A DNA stretch of 64,000 bases from Sipunculus nudus (Eukaryota; Annelida; Sipuncula; Golfingiida; Sipunculidae), in contig CM049317.1 of the NCBI GenBank assembly GCA_026874595.1, positions 59,862,618 through 59,926,617 on the forward strand. The letters run 5' to 3'. The stretch's first letter is position 1; each line of letters starts with the position of its first letter. A program made the position numbers and the translations under genes. Below, in pieces: positions 38,442 through 50,600 of this stretch. The notes under the pieces are model-generated. The model saw only the letters and a program-made list of their open reading frames with translations. It searched no databases and was not told the DNA's origin.

Positions 38442-40254
38442 AACATCTGCATGCAGGGTTTTTCACATTCTACACCTCCAGGCTAATTAAAGGTTCAAGG
38501 ACCTCTCCAGGACTTCAAAGTATTAGAAATTTTCAAGAACACAAATTACATATAAAATGTTGTTCCTAACTTAATGACAAACAGCTCAAACTGTCAAAAT
38601 CAAATTTTTAATTCTCACTGACATATCACCCCTATTATCATTCTGGAGACCAATACCACAACTATTCTCCAATGGACCAGTAAAAGTGACACTTTGACAA
38701 TTTTAGTTTTGATATAATACAATTAAAAATTTTCAAAATCTAACTACAATGAAATATTATAGTTCTGAAGGCCATCTAAGTATTTAAGAACTGACAGAAT
38801 TGATTTTCCATAATTAACATCAAATTGGCTGTGCAGCACAGATTTCCAAAAATTCAAGAATTTGAGGGGTCAAAGCTAGCAGGTGAAGGATTTCCATAAT
38901 ATTTTAAGAAAAACTCAAGGGTTTCAATCATCGTTATGTTGCACATACAGGTTTTTATATTTAAGTATAGACACATAGAAGCCTGATTATGATTAAAAAT
39001 AATATAGCATTTTACTATGAGGCACTGATCTCAATAATTTGAACATCTCCATCTTCTGGTTAGGTGCTTATATCTCACATTAAGATAAAGAATTCTTACA
39101 AGACAGAATCAAGTCATATTTCTGATTATAAATAGATAGAACATGATGAATTCACCTCAATGTGTAGTTCAGGAATCTCGTTCTTTTGGATGAGTGATCT
39201 ACGACGACAGGACGGCAAATTTATCCAATCACTATGAAGAGAATGCAGTGAAGAATTTTATTTTTATCACAAACCCATCTCAGCGAACTGGATCGAGAGA
39301 AAAAATATCTCCCCTTGTAGGATTAAGGTCTGCTAACCCCAGCACATACACAAGCCTTGCATGACGTAGATGTTCTTTTAGCACCTGGAACTATGGGATT
39401 ACATATGAAGATATCCCATCATCCCTCTTGCCCTCTGACATGTCAAGTCGGAAGAAACAGGTGATGACCCTACATATCAAGACTGTTCCGTAGTTGCATA
39501 AAAAAAATAACCCAGCAAGTGTTTATATGTGCTCCTATATATTTTGCACTGAGCTAGTCCTGGTACATTCAGGCCTGTGAGCAAAGACCTGGATAATTTT
39601 AGTATTATCAAATTGTATGTTTTTACAACTGGAAAATGCTCGCTACACCTAATATGCTTAGCTGATCAGAATATTTATATCACATGGAATACCTGGTAGC
39701 AATAACTGTTTCTTAATAGGGTCTTCCTGCCTGTTGGCTAAAAATTGTGTATGGAAAAATTAAAAACTGAGAGCAAAGTGTTCATAGTTAAAATGTTCTT
39801 GGGTTCCACAGAAGGTGTCTCAGATCCCAAAATACTTATTTTACCAATTAAAAAGTCCAATCATTGCAATCTGAAATGCACCTTTTTCATCTGAATCAAA
39901 CTTTTTTAAGGGTTTCAGACAAAATTTTGTGGCCTGGACCACCCCCCCCCCCCCTTTTCCAGAAGTGGGGACCTTTTTTTAGGTGTTTCCTTAATCCTTC
40001 AGGTTTGTTCCCCCACCCCTTTCATATATCCTGAATCTGCCCCTGACCTTCCCCCAAAAACAAAATAGTGAAATCTTGACAGAAGGAAGGAAACTGGCAC
40101 AGATGTCTCAACTTCATATAATCACTTGTCCATTTGTCTCAGTTGATATAAAACTCCACAGAGTTAAATGAGTATTCATAATTTTTACCAAATATAGACC
40201 TCAAAGTCTTTATCCTTATTTATCATCTGCCCTCCCTACATATATGTATTCAGG
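38442..40254. other. Non-coding stretch
   Basis: No gene seen. It includes a C13 tract at 39942-39954 followed by T-runs, and a CpG-bearing patch at about 39160-39480 of unknown role. Confidence 0.5.
39942..39954. repeat. Homopolymer tract C13
   Basis: Thirteen consecutive C residues followed by TTTT. Confidence 0.9.
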
Positions 40255-40565
40255 CCAGGCTTGGGCCTACATTTTTACCAAGAGGATCACAAGAGTGCAT
40301 AAGACAGCTGTGGAAGACCTCTGACCTCATTAAATAGCACAGATTTTGCAGAGAATCAAAGCAGAGATACTTGATTTGTCCATGCACGGTGAGTTTTGTA
40401 AAAATCCACTGTATTCCTAGTAGGTTATTGCAGTGACACCACAAAGGAGTCGGGTGACCTCTGACCCCATTCAAACTGCATGGATTTGCCAAGAATCAAA
40501 CTCGGGCCTCATACTTTATTTGTAAATACTGATGGTGAGTTTCATGAAAATCCAATTCCTGTAAA
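40255..40565. repeat. 140-bp tandem pair, family also at 45150
   Basis: Two units carry GACCTCTGACCYCATT at about 40316 and 40456, followed by GGATTTTGC-like, AGAATCAAA and GGTGAGTTTYRTRAAAATCC sequence. Between them lies TTATTGCAGTGACACCACAA. The same order of words reappears at 45150-45335. Confidence 0.7.
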
Positions 40566-43229
40566 AATATCACATTTACAATACAAGTTGCCGGACAGGA
40601 AGGCACTGTAAATACCATCATACAACCTGTCTATAAGACAGATGGGTAATTCATGGCTGCATATACAGGCGGTATATACCTGATAATACAAAATTATCAT
40701 GTGACAATATGTCCAACCTCTGTGATTCTGATGCCAACTTTCAGGTTAAGTAAACATAAGTATCCCCCGCTACCCTTATTTCTCAAAATGAAATATCATA
40801 ACCTAAACATAAGAAAATCAAGCAAAGGTAGTGCGATGCCAAGATTGATATCTGTGGACCATGCTACAGTATTCCTGGGCAGCAGGGAATGTGCTTAAAA
40901 CGAGACACAGTACCAGTTATTCTTCAAGCCTATTGCAGCATTTATATTCACAACTGTGGCTTATCAGAAAAGAGTAGGCTCAGTGGGTCCATGCAGACAT
41001 ATACACTGTGGCTTGGCTAGCTTGTTACAAAAAGTAATTCTTTTCTTGTATCCTCACAACAACCACCATGCTGACAGTGTTAATTCATGGGTGAACTTTC
41101 CATATTCCCTTTGGAAATATGGTGCCTTTCAAGTTGCAACAAACTTATCATGGTGACATCACCCTGCCACTGTGAGCTGAGGTTATGCGATCATACCCAT
41201 AAGGATAAACTGCTTTATCTAGCCTCACGCCAACGCTTTCATGGCTCTGGACGCCAAAATGCCAGTGACGCTGTAAATACAATTATGTCCTCCGTCTCAG
41301 ACACCAGAAATGAAGCAGGTACAGCCAAAAATGATACACAGTCTAAGCATCAACAACAGCTAATCATAAATATTCATGGAATATGGGAATGCCACAATCA
41401 GTTTCACAGGAACAAGGGACTATACTGAACAAAAATATAAAACCAGCAGAATATTAGATGTCATCTGATTTTCTCACAACCAAAAAGAGCAATTATGCAG
41501 GTGACTATTTTTTTACATACTTTACCTTTCTATTTTTTTTAAAGTTAGAACCGTGCACTGTTTAAGACATCAACTGCTGAATGCTAATGTTGATAATCAA
41601 AAGACTGCAATATGTTTACTGAAGTTTTACAGATTTTGGAATTTTCTTGGACACATGATTTTAGCCATCATCTTACTTGCCAGGGATTTAAAAATTTTGA
41701 ACAGAGGATCTGCACTTTAAAAGTATAATGATTGAATTATTATATATCCCACCATATAGTTCATATACTATATGTGAAATATTAGAATTCCTGTAGCCTC
41801 TGGGTTGGTCAGTTCTTCATTCTAGCAGTAATCCCTTATTCCGACATGTGACTTGCCACACCTGGGCTTAAGTCTATTGTCATTTATGCTTGCCTTATCA
41901 ATGTTTTAGTTTTTATTTTTGCCTGAAGATGTCACAGAGGCTGTGCTCAAGTTTTCATAGTACCCTGAAGATGTCTCTACATGTTGTAATTTTGTTTTGA
42001 AATTATAACAAAATTTAATTTTTTTGTTTTGGAGCTGGTGAGAATAAATTTTCTGACAGACTATCCAAAACCAATCCCAACCAAGGTGTGCATGAGAGCT
42101 ATCAGTGACCAAAATTTGAATGAAATTGGATAATATTTAGGAAATTTATGGCAAAAAAAATGAAAACCTGACAGACAGATGGACAAACCCAAATTAATGT
42201 CCCCAGTTCCCAGGAAGCGGGGGCAAAAAGTGAGATTACTCAAGAACAGTGTCAAGATGGGAATCTATCTGAGAAGACTTTGGTGTGCCATTAGACCCAT
42301 ACCTTCCAAGAAGATGCCTGAAGAACACTAGGGAACAACCATTAACATTATAATAATTTTCAAGTCAATGTATACATTAAATACTATAGTTTACAAGCTT
42401 TCCAAGGAAATTATCAGTATCCTGAAGATGACCTTACCAAACTCACTGGTGTACACCATATTATAGACTGCCCTTGTGATAAAACCCACATACAGTCCAA
42501 TGTGAACATGTATTATCAATTGAATATTGGGAACTCAATATATTTCATTTTAATTAAACTGCTCACGGCATCTTTGAGTTCACGGAAGGCATGGTATGCA
42601 AACTGTTTATTTAACAAGGCAATGTCATGCATATATATCTGCCTAGGTGTCAGGATAAATCTTGTTTTATGCAGATACCCAACAGGCTTGTACAGTGGCT
42701 GTACCTTGGCAGACACAACAATGATTATTCTGCTGTCCCCATGCAACAGCAGTCACTGTTTCTTTACCTGATTGGCTGCTGGAGATTTGTGACAGATTAT
42801 ATAAACCAGCATCCAAGACTAACTTGTCATGTTTTTGAACAGCTGCCTGGGTATACAAATTACCACACATCATATGATGCACAGGTAATAAAAATAATTC
42901 ATATATCATTTTCCCTATAATTATTTATAACCAACAAGAGATAGGTGTGAATCTATACATTGCAGCAAGTAACATAGCACAGATGAATATGTATTTCTGT
43001 TTCCTCATCAAATATGCAATATCGAGCAACAGACATTTTTATACGACATTTTCATAACTGTGTGGAAAGACTGTGTTTCCTAATAATATCTGGTTTAATC
43101 ATCACATATGCCTGTTTTTATAATGTTTTTGCTATGGATAGTTTCAAAATACTAAAAATATTTTACACTCCCTCATTAAATCTACATTATGACATATACC
43201 TGTTTTTAAATGCTTTGGAATAGGTATTT
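40566..43229. other. Non-coding stretch
   Basis: No supported gene. Overlapping short open frames on both strands at 40653-41428 and 42502-42920 have no recognisable domains. The 113-codon frame at 41087-41428 is the longest and remains unrecognised. A short GACAGACAGATGGACA-like passage lies at about 42171-42185. Confidence 0.5.
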
Positions 43230-43450
43230 GGATAATACTTTTTTTTAAGGACAGGTCCATGGCCTGTTGGTGGCAATGTCAACTGAATGAGGATAAATAT
43301 TCATATGATAAGAATGATATGTCATTATTAAGCCTTCTGGAGGTTCTATAACAAGATTTCAAAAATTATGCCATTGAGGCACCAATGAAGTTGGAACCAG
43401 AACCTTTGGCTCTTAAGTCCAATGCCTTAACCACTAAGCTCCATCCTACC
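43230..43450 (-). mobile_element. tRNA-Leu-like sequence, probable SINE or tRNA pseudogene
   Basis: Read on the minus strand from 43450, the sequence GGTAGGATGGAGC leads into TTAGTGGTTAAGGC (a good A-box) and TTGGACTTAAGAGCCAA (an anticodon arm with a TAA anticodon, as in tRNA-Leu). GGTTCTGGTTCCAACTTC follows, a degraded B-box. The acceptor stem does not close and the long variable arm of tRNA-Leu is corrupted, so it is not a functional tRNA. The head is followed by about 140 bp of unrelated sequence ending in an A-rich stretch (T-rich on + near 43230). That fits a tRNA-derived SINE, but I cannot prove the 3' limit. Confidence 0.55.
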
Positions 43451-45149
43451 CTTGTCTTTGCAAAATACTGTTACCCTTTGTGTCCTAGCTTTGTTAAATG
43501 CCAGGAAAGTTGGTGACTGCTGTGATAAGTTTACTTAACATGTGCTGATAGACTTGTAAAACTTACATGGAGCTAGAAGTGCAAATGTAAATCAGCTGTG
43601 GAAATCAGTTCTATACATGACAGCTCAGCACAAAGTTCAGTATCTTCAAAAGTGATGTCCTTTCAGTATTACTATGCGGCTAAGAAACTAGCAAAATGAC
43701 ATAATGGACAAGAACAAGCTAAACACCATCTTTAATTTAGCGGATCTTATTTTGAAAGTGACACCATCCAATCAGCAGTTTTTGCATGGGACCAATGACC
43801 CTGACTGACTGTCTTTTAAGTGGAGCTAAAATGTGAGAAAGAAACAAGATTTCCCTAATCTTTAAGTAATTTTATATCTTAAATATTTTGAGATTTTCAC
43901 GGTCAGCCCCCACCCAGGGTGAGCGTTCTCCAGGCTGAATGGGAAGGCTGTGCCCCACAGCCATATATCACTCAAAAACGAGTGCGTCTTTAGGGGGTTC
44001 CTCAGTGTTATGACCCAGCAATGGGGTTGATCACACACCCAGGACCCACAGATATGGTAGGCACCGGGCCAAGTTGACACCAAGAAACAAAAATAATATA
44101 ATAGGAAGGGAGTACTACCACCCTGTCACGTAGTCCCCAACAGAAATGGAACTCTATGTACCTACTTAAAAGAATTAGATAAGACAACATAAAATAGAGG
44201 AGGTCCTCCACCAAAAAACCTTAAAAAGAAAGTTTATAGCTGTTGTAGGAGCAAGCAAACTGATGGAAGACGTGTGATGATGGACACTGTATGATCGTCA
44301 CCATGGAAATAAGATGAAGTCCAGATGGATTGGCTTGAGGCCAGGTGCACCCAGAGTATACAAACACATCCTTCAAGCTAGTGGAACAATGCCAGGTATA
44401 CTGCTGCACAAATAAATTTATTCCACAAGTTTTTCATATAATTACTCCTTAACCTCTGTTGGATCATACACCACATCACTCGCTTTGATAATCTTACATA
44501 CACTGATGATTCTTAATTAAATTTATACAAGGTTACAGCACAGAGTTCTAATACAAACAAAAGAAGTGTATTTTCCTGTAACTATATCACACTGAAATTA
44601 ACACAGGGACACAAAATATCATAAAACAATGAAAGAGAGCAGGAATACTGTATAAAATGCCGTTCTTCGGCCAAGAATGAGGGCTCTTATGTATAAGGTA
44701 GACTGGTATCACACAATAATATCCCTGGGCAAAATTAGCAAGTTCTTGCACTATACACCTGCCAGAGACGTTGTCTGTCTGTGGCTGGTGGCGGTTATGT
44801 ATGACATGGTCTTAGTTACTTCACTTGCCTTCTGATGCAAGCAGCAAAAAAGCCATAAGAAAACCCATCAATCTTCAGATATGTAATATATGACTTGCAT
44901 AACAAACTGTGTTAGTGCAAGCCCAACAATGTGATCTTTATCCAGGTTAAACTGTAAGTAAATACCCACTCATGTCAGGTCCCTTATCTTCATTTTTTCA
45001 CAGGTACATATTAATCTCAAGGTTAATAATTAACATTATGAATATTAATGTATAAATTGCAATTTAAAGATACAGTGGGCAGTTTTTTAGACTGCAAACC
45101 TCCCCATAGACCAGACTGAAAAACGAATATTAAAGAAAAAGGGTAAAAA
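43451..45149. other. Non-coding stretch with a GC-richer block at 43890-44215
   Basis: The block at 43890-44215 has more G+C and CpG than its surroundings and holds a small hairpin (GGCTGTGCCCCACAGCC, 43946-43962). Its best open frame (73 codons, minus) is unrecognised. It may be a dispersed repeat. The rest shows nothing. Confidence 0.45.
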
Positions 45150-45335
45150 TCTGCTCCACTTGTACTCAGTGGGATTCAGACCTCATTAAATATGTGTGGA
45201 TTTTGCTTGAAATTAAACTTAGGCGAGATATTTTATTGATTAACATTTCTGATGAATTTTATCAAAATTCCTACATATTCTTTGTAAGTTATTGCAGCGA
45301 CACCACAACGTACCCTAGTGACTTGTGAACAAACC
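45150..45335. repeat. Diverged copy of the 140-bp repeat at 40255-40565
   Basis: Shares GACCTCATTAAATA, GGATTTTGC, GATGAATTTTATCAAAATTCC and TTATTGCAGCGACACCACAA in the same order as the earlier pair. A short diverged tandem pair (CAGACACAGGTTAAAACATG / CAAACACAGGTAAAGACACA) follows at about 45373-45475. Confidence 0.6.
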
Positions 45336-46017
45336 CTAGCAGAAAAAATCTCCACCTAGCAAGATGTTATAAACAGACACAGGTTAAAACATGACCCTCC
45401 TTGGCAGGTGGCACATAACCTTAGGCAGGTATGAAAAACAAACACAGGTAAAGACACAAACCTCCTTGATGGAGGAAACAATGACAGTATTTTTAAATTA
45501 TACATGCATTTCAAAGAAACACATAAAACCAACTTGACATCCACAAATCATACTCAATACACGTATGCTTCTTCTAAAATAGCCTTAACTTAATAATTAG
45601 TAATTTATTTCCATGTATAGTACATGGTTTCAAAAGTATAACAGAACTGATCATCATATTGTACTTAACTTCATTTAAAGTGATGTAACAATAATGACGT
45701 TACAATGACAATATTTCTGATAAACCCAATTAATGATTTACAAAATTCAATATGATATTTTCAGACCAACTCCATATCAAGATAAGATAATTACTACTGA
45801 TTCTGCCCTCTGTCCCCTGCAACCATAGCTGTTTTGTTGTTAGGATGTTCAGACTCAAGGTTAATGTGATTCATATAAAGCAGCCATAAAAAAAATGCCG
45901 GCCTCCTTTGCCACTCATGGGGGAAGACGAAGATGAAAGGCAGTATGAATCATGCCGTGGCACCACCTGTGACCTTAATGTGTAAAAATGTTCACTCCAC
46001 TGGCCTTTTCACCCTCC

Positions 46018-46019
<2 letters not shown>

Positions 46020-46048
<29 letters not shown>
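46020..46048. repeat. Homopolymer tract C29
   Basis: Twenty-nine consecutive C residues, the longest homopolymer in the window. It could form an i-motif on this strand and G-quadruplexes on the other. The true length is uncertain because sequencing of such runs is error-prone. Confidence 0.85.
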
Positions 46049-49000
46049 GTCAAGGTTTAATACCTTGCACCCAGCATGATAGCATCTACATTACCCCGAC
46101 ATACAGGTGCTGCGCATCATGATGGAATACACTGGTTTTAGTCACCAGATGTCTCTGCTTTCATTATTATTCTGATGAAAAGTTTACTATATATCCAAAT
46201 GGTATAAATTATGGGATGTGACTTCAGAACAGAAGGGTTTAGTTTTGATCACTGCTAATAGATCTAAAGTTAAAATGATGAAGATGTGAGTGAACCCTTT
46301 GAGATTTCTTTAGTTTATGTCACAGAATAATTGTCTAAACATCAGCCCTAGCACATATACAACCAATAAGCCAGAAGGATTACTAGCTAAGGGCTTCCAG
46401 CATTGGATGAAAATGAAATTTTCTCTTATGAATTTTATAAAAATTATATGATAATTATTTTGGCCATTTGTTTTAGAGATTTCTACACTTAAAAGATCAT
46501 AAATATCACCTAGTGGATATACTGTGTCATCCAAAGACAAAATACAAGAGACTGACTAATTCCTCTTTGGGTCTTTAAAATTCCCTGATCGACTTTTCCC
46601 TGAAATGAGGTATTTTTATCCAATACCCAGACTTTTCCTCAGTATGAAAACAAAGTCAGCAAAAATATACATATAAAGTATAAAAAAAGTTTTAAATGCT
46701 GTTGAACCTGCAATTTTTATTGGAATCAACATTATAAAATATATTAACACTAAGATAGGTGGCAATAAAAATTTCTGTGACAGAAAACAATGCCAATGAA
46801 AATGAAACAAAAAAAAAACAAAAAATTAAACAAAACATGTCATATCAGGAACAGATTAAGACAACAGGACTGCGGACTCGAACGGGTATTAACACGTATA
46901 GATGTCAGTGCTACATCTGAGTCAGATCGTGCCCGTATCAGTGAAATCAAACACAACGCAGATAACAGGAACCCTCCCTCTTTGTTGAAAGTCCATCATG
47001 TTTTTCATCAGGTGTGATAAGATATTATGTGTACACAATACTACTTTGCTTCAACATGTTAAACCTTAGTACTAACCAAAGTAAGGTACAATGATGTGAC
47101 AAGCAGGGGCTTATAATTATATCTAGTTTGCATGAGTTTCAGCTAAAATCAATACTCTGTGTGTGTGTGTGTGTGTGTGTATAGTGACACTGCAGAAATG
47201 GAACCCCTGGGATCAAATTTAAGAGTGGCTTACATGTTAAGATTTGTGTAGAGTTAGACACTAAAATAAAATTAGACATATTCACACTAAGGCAGTATAA
47301 ATATTTTCCAACCAAAAGCTCAACCTGTGTAGAAATAAATAAGATCCACTAGAGAAAGTGTGTTCCTACCAGAGTGCTGATATATGCAAAATCAGCAGTG
47401 TAAAAGTGCATGATTTTGGAAAATTTTATCATATTGAAAAAAGACCGCTCAATAAATAATGTGATAGGAGTCCTGTCAGAGAGTAAATAGCATAAACATA
47501 GCCAAGAAGCCACAGAGGTGCACAAAAACCAACAGGGCCCATGCGATTGTTTAAGAAGATATCAACAGGTATATGATGATAAGACTAAGTACACAATGAC
47601 TGATAAAACAGAGATACCACAAACTGTCAAGATAGACCCATAACATCACAGAAGGTCAGAGCAACTTTTCCCCCAGACCCAAAGTTCAACGTGTTGTAAT
47701 ACACAGCACATGATCTGTGAGTCCAGACCCCTCCCATCGAATCCAGATAAATCGATGAGAGGTCAATACAGTGATGTATATACTATATACCAAGTGTCAA
47801 TATCATGTCAATATAATAAAATAATACTTGTTCTTTTGGACTGATATTGATGCAAGTCCCGTCAGGCATTAAATTATAATTGATATAATATGTACCTATG
47901 TACCTTACTGGTGCCAAAGAGATAAGAAATATAATTAGTGTTATATCAATCTACTCATTTTCTAATAAATTCATAGCTTATATAATCTATAATTTTTTAA
48001 AAATTATAATGCTATGTTTTGTTAGAACTTGCAAAAATATAAGAAAAATAATTTTTCTTTGGTTCCTTGGTAAACTTTGTGATATTATACTTTTAAATCA
48101 TCATTTAACACAAGTCATAATTTATTTGTTTGATATCTATTTATGTCAATGCTTATGTGTTGTCAGTTGTGTTTAATGTATTTTTTATAACTTAAGATCA
48201 AAAATGAATTAAGAAGTAATTTGAGTAAAAAGACAGTTGCATTTCCTGTAGATAATGTTAGCTGTTCATCAGTCAAAACGTTTTATTCTGGGAGTGGCTA
48301 AAATAAATACATCATACTGTTGCCCCTGCACTTTAGAAATTAAACCATGCATGTAAGAAACTGCTTCTGTGATTGGTTCAACCATGCACTAATTAACCAA
48401 TCAGATGCGCTTCAACTTCTTACTGACCTATGACACTTCACCTTACATGTCTAACAAGGTGCTGAGAGACTTTATTAAAATGTTGTACATCATTACCATT
48501 GGATGATCAAGTGTCCTCAATGTATTTATACCAAGGCATCTGGTAATACTTAATAAATAATTCACTTTGCATCTCAGAGAATCAAGTACCTGTAGTTAAT
48601 TACAGCCCCAACCTTCACCATACAAACACCTGTAATATATAAGCAACATTACTGGGATATATACACTTGTACCCCAATAAAACTCTCATTTTTGTTTAAT
48701 ATTTATGATCTGCTGTTTCTGTTTGCCTAAAGGTGTTATGACAGTGCTCCACTTACTGCCAACACATATATCATAACTACAGGTACCTCCAGGTATACAT
48801 GCACGTGAACGTTACTTGATCTTATCTAGGTGCAAATTGTCACCTTTAGAGATAATCACATTATACTGTTATGACAATGCTAAGCTATATAAAATTCCTG
48901 ACTTTAAGTGTAAAATCTGTTTAAATAATATTTTGAGGATGAAATAATACACCGTACCTTGCTGTGTCTCCAGTACCACCCACCAAATGCACTACCTGTC

Positions 49001-50501
49001 AAACAATAGCCAGGCTAAGTTATTCTGATAAAGTTCAGATCAATCAGTCATAGATATAAAACTTGACCTATTTCCATGGGGAGAGCCCTGGAAAGCACAC
49101 ATCAGTCCATCACAAGTATCAAACTTGACCCAAACACTTGGGGAGACCCATGAAAAAAGATACTCTGATAGCTCTTATATGTCATTCAGCTTAGTTTAAG
49201 TACCATTCACAGGTAATTTTCAACACACTATCAGAAAATGAAGAGTTCTGGGACAATGCTGTAAATGTGTTACAGCTGTATTTATTATGACTCTAGTGAT
49301 TCTAGTAGCAGTAACAGCAGAATCCTCCTAGCAATAACTGCCGAATCCTCCTGTCTATGATATGTACATGTACATGATGTCAAAACCCTGGTTTCGACAC
49401 AATGGCAATGTAATGCAGTAAATATCCCAATATAGAATGAAGACTAAAAGTCATTATTTGTTTTGTAAGGGGGCGGGGCCGCTATTTTCCTAAAAATACT
49501 ATAATACAATACATTTTCCTTACTTTAATTACTTGTAATAGGTCTATTAATGAATTTTATAAACTGAACATTGTAATTGAAAATATCAATTTATCATTTA
49601 AAAAAAGAATAAAAAATTCTTATTTATTTATTTTTATTCCTTTTTTTTAACTGTTGCTGTAAACTAATATACATGAGCTTTACACACATCTGTGCACAAA
49701 GTATGAATCTCAATGCAAAGAGACCACTAAAAGCCATGTCTGCTCAAATATGTACAAAATTATATTCAACATGTAAACCTGAGCAAGGTGGTACATAAAA
49801 TGTATATACAAATACCAATATATCTTCCTCCATACTGTTAGATATTCTTGTTGCATGAATAATAAATATATAATATTTCAAATATAGAAGTTTTGCAAAG
49901 AATTACCACAGTTTTGCCATTTAACCCAGCCCTATGATCACTTATTCCCATACTGAATTGATTACTTTTATTTGAAGGACTTTTATCAATATTTTAAAAT
50001 AGCTTCTACAATTTTTATTATATACATTTGAAAAATTGAGTGTTTACAGTTTTGTGTTTTAAAAAGTTGCTCCATGTTAATTTTTTCTTGACAAAGTTTC
50101 CAAAAAAAATATTCTCTTATGAATAATTAATCATCTTAACATCGCCCAAATTATTCTCTCAAATCATCTGTTTTATAAAACATATATATGATCCTGGAGG
50201 AAGTTTCCTCTAACAATTTACTATATAATCTCTCCTCCACTGTATAAGTCTCTCCAATTACATTTTATATGAAGCTTCCAAAAACTGCTTGATAAACTTT
50301 TCTCTTTTTATAAATTCTCCTCTATTTATCAGCTGGAAAGTCTTTTATAAAAATTTTGAATAAAGCTTAGAAAAATCTTTTTATATCTCTGTATATCATC
50401 TCTAAATAAATCTGCTGAATAAGATGTTTGTAACTAAAAGAGTCAAAGACAGAAAACTTAAGACTATAAGTAATATAAATGTTGACAAAAAGTCTTAAAC
50501 T
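46049..50501. other. Long non-coding stretch
   Basis: No supported gene. A (TG)11 microsatellite lies at 47158-47180. A 46850-47015 patch is CpG-bearing within a 75-codon open frame (46790-47017, +) of unknown nature. 47880-48180 is extremely AT-rich, and its 92-codon frame reads as an artefactual Ile/Leu/Phe-rich peptide. Confidence 0.45.
47158..47180. repeat. (TG)11 microsatellite
   Basis: Uninterrupted TG dinucleotides. Confidence 0.95.
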
Positions 50502-50600
50502 GTAAAACCTCGCCTTATCACCACCCAAAAATGACCACTTTTGGCTGGTCCTGATTCATTTTAGCTCTTTGTACAAGACCATGCTAAGATGACACCTAAA

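Noticed and set aside
41087-41428. 113-codon open frame
   Set aside because: Longest non-repeat frame in the right half, but it has no motif or family resemblance. In a 64-kb window such a length can occur by chance.
43374-43450. Functional tRNA-Leu gene
   Set aside because: The acceptor stem does not pair, the T-arm is degraded and the anticodon stem has a mismatch.
47898-48176. 92-codon hydrophobic frame that could be read as a membrane protein
   Set aside because: The DNA is extremely AT-rich, which by itself yields Ile/Phe/Leu/Tyr-rich frames.
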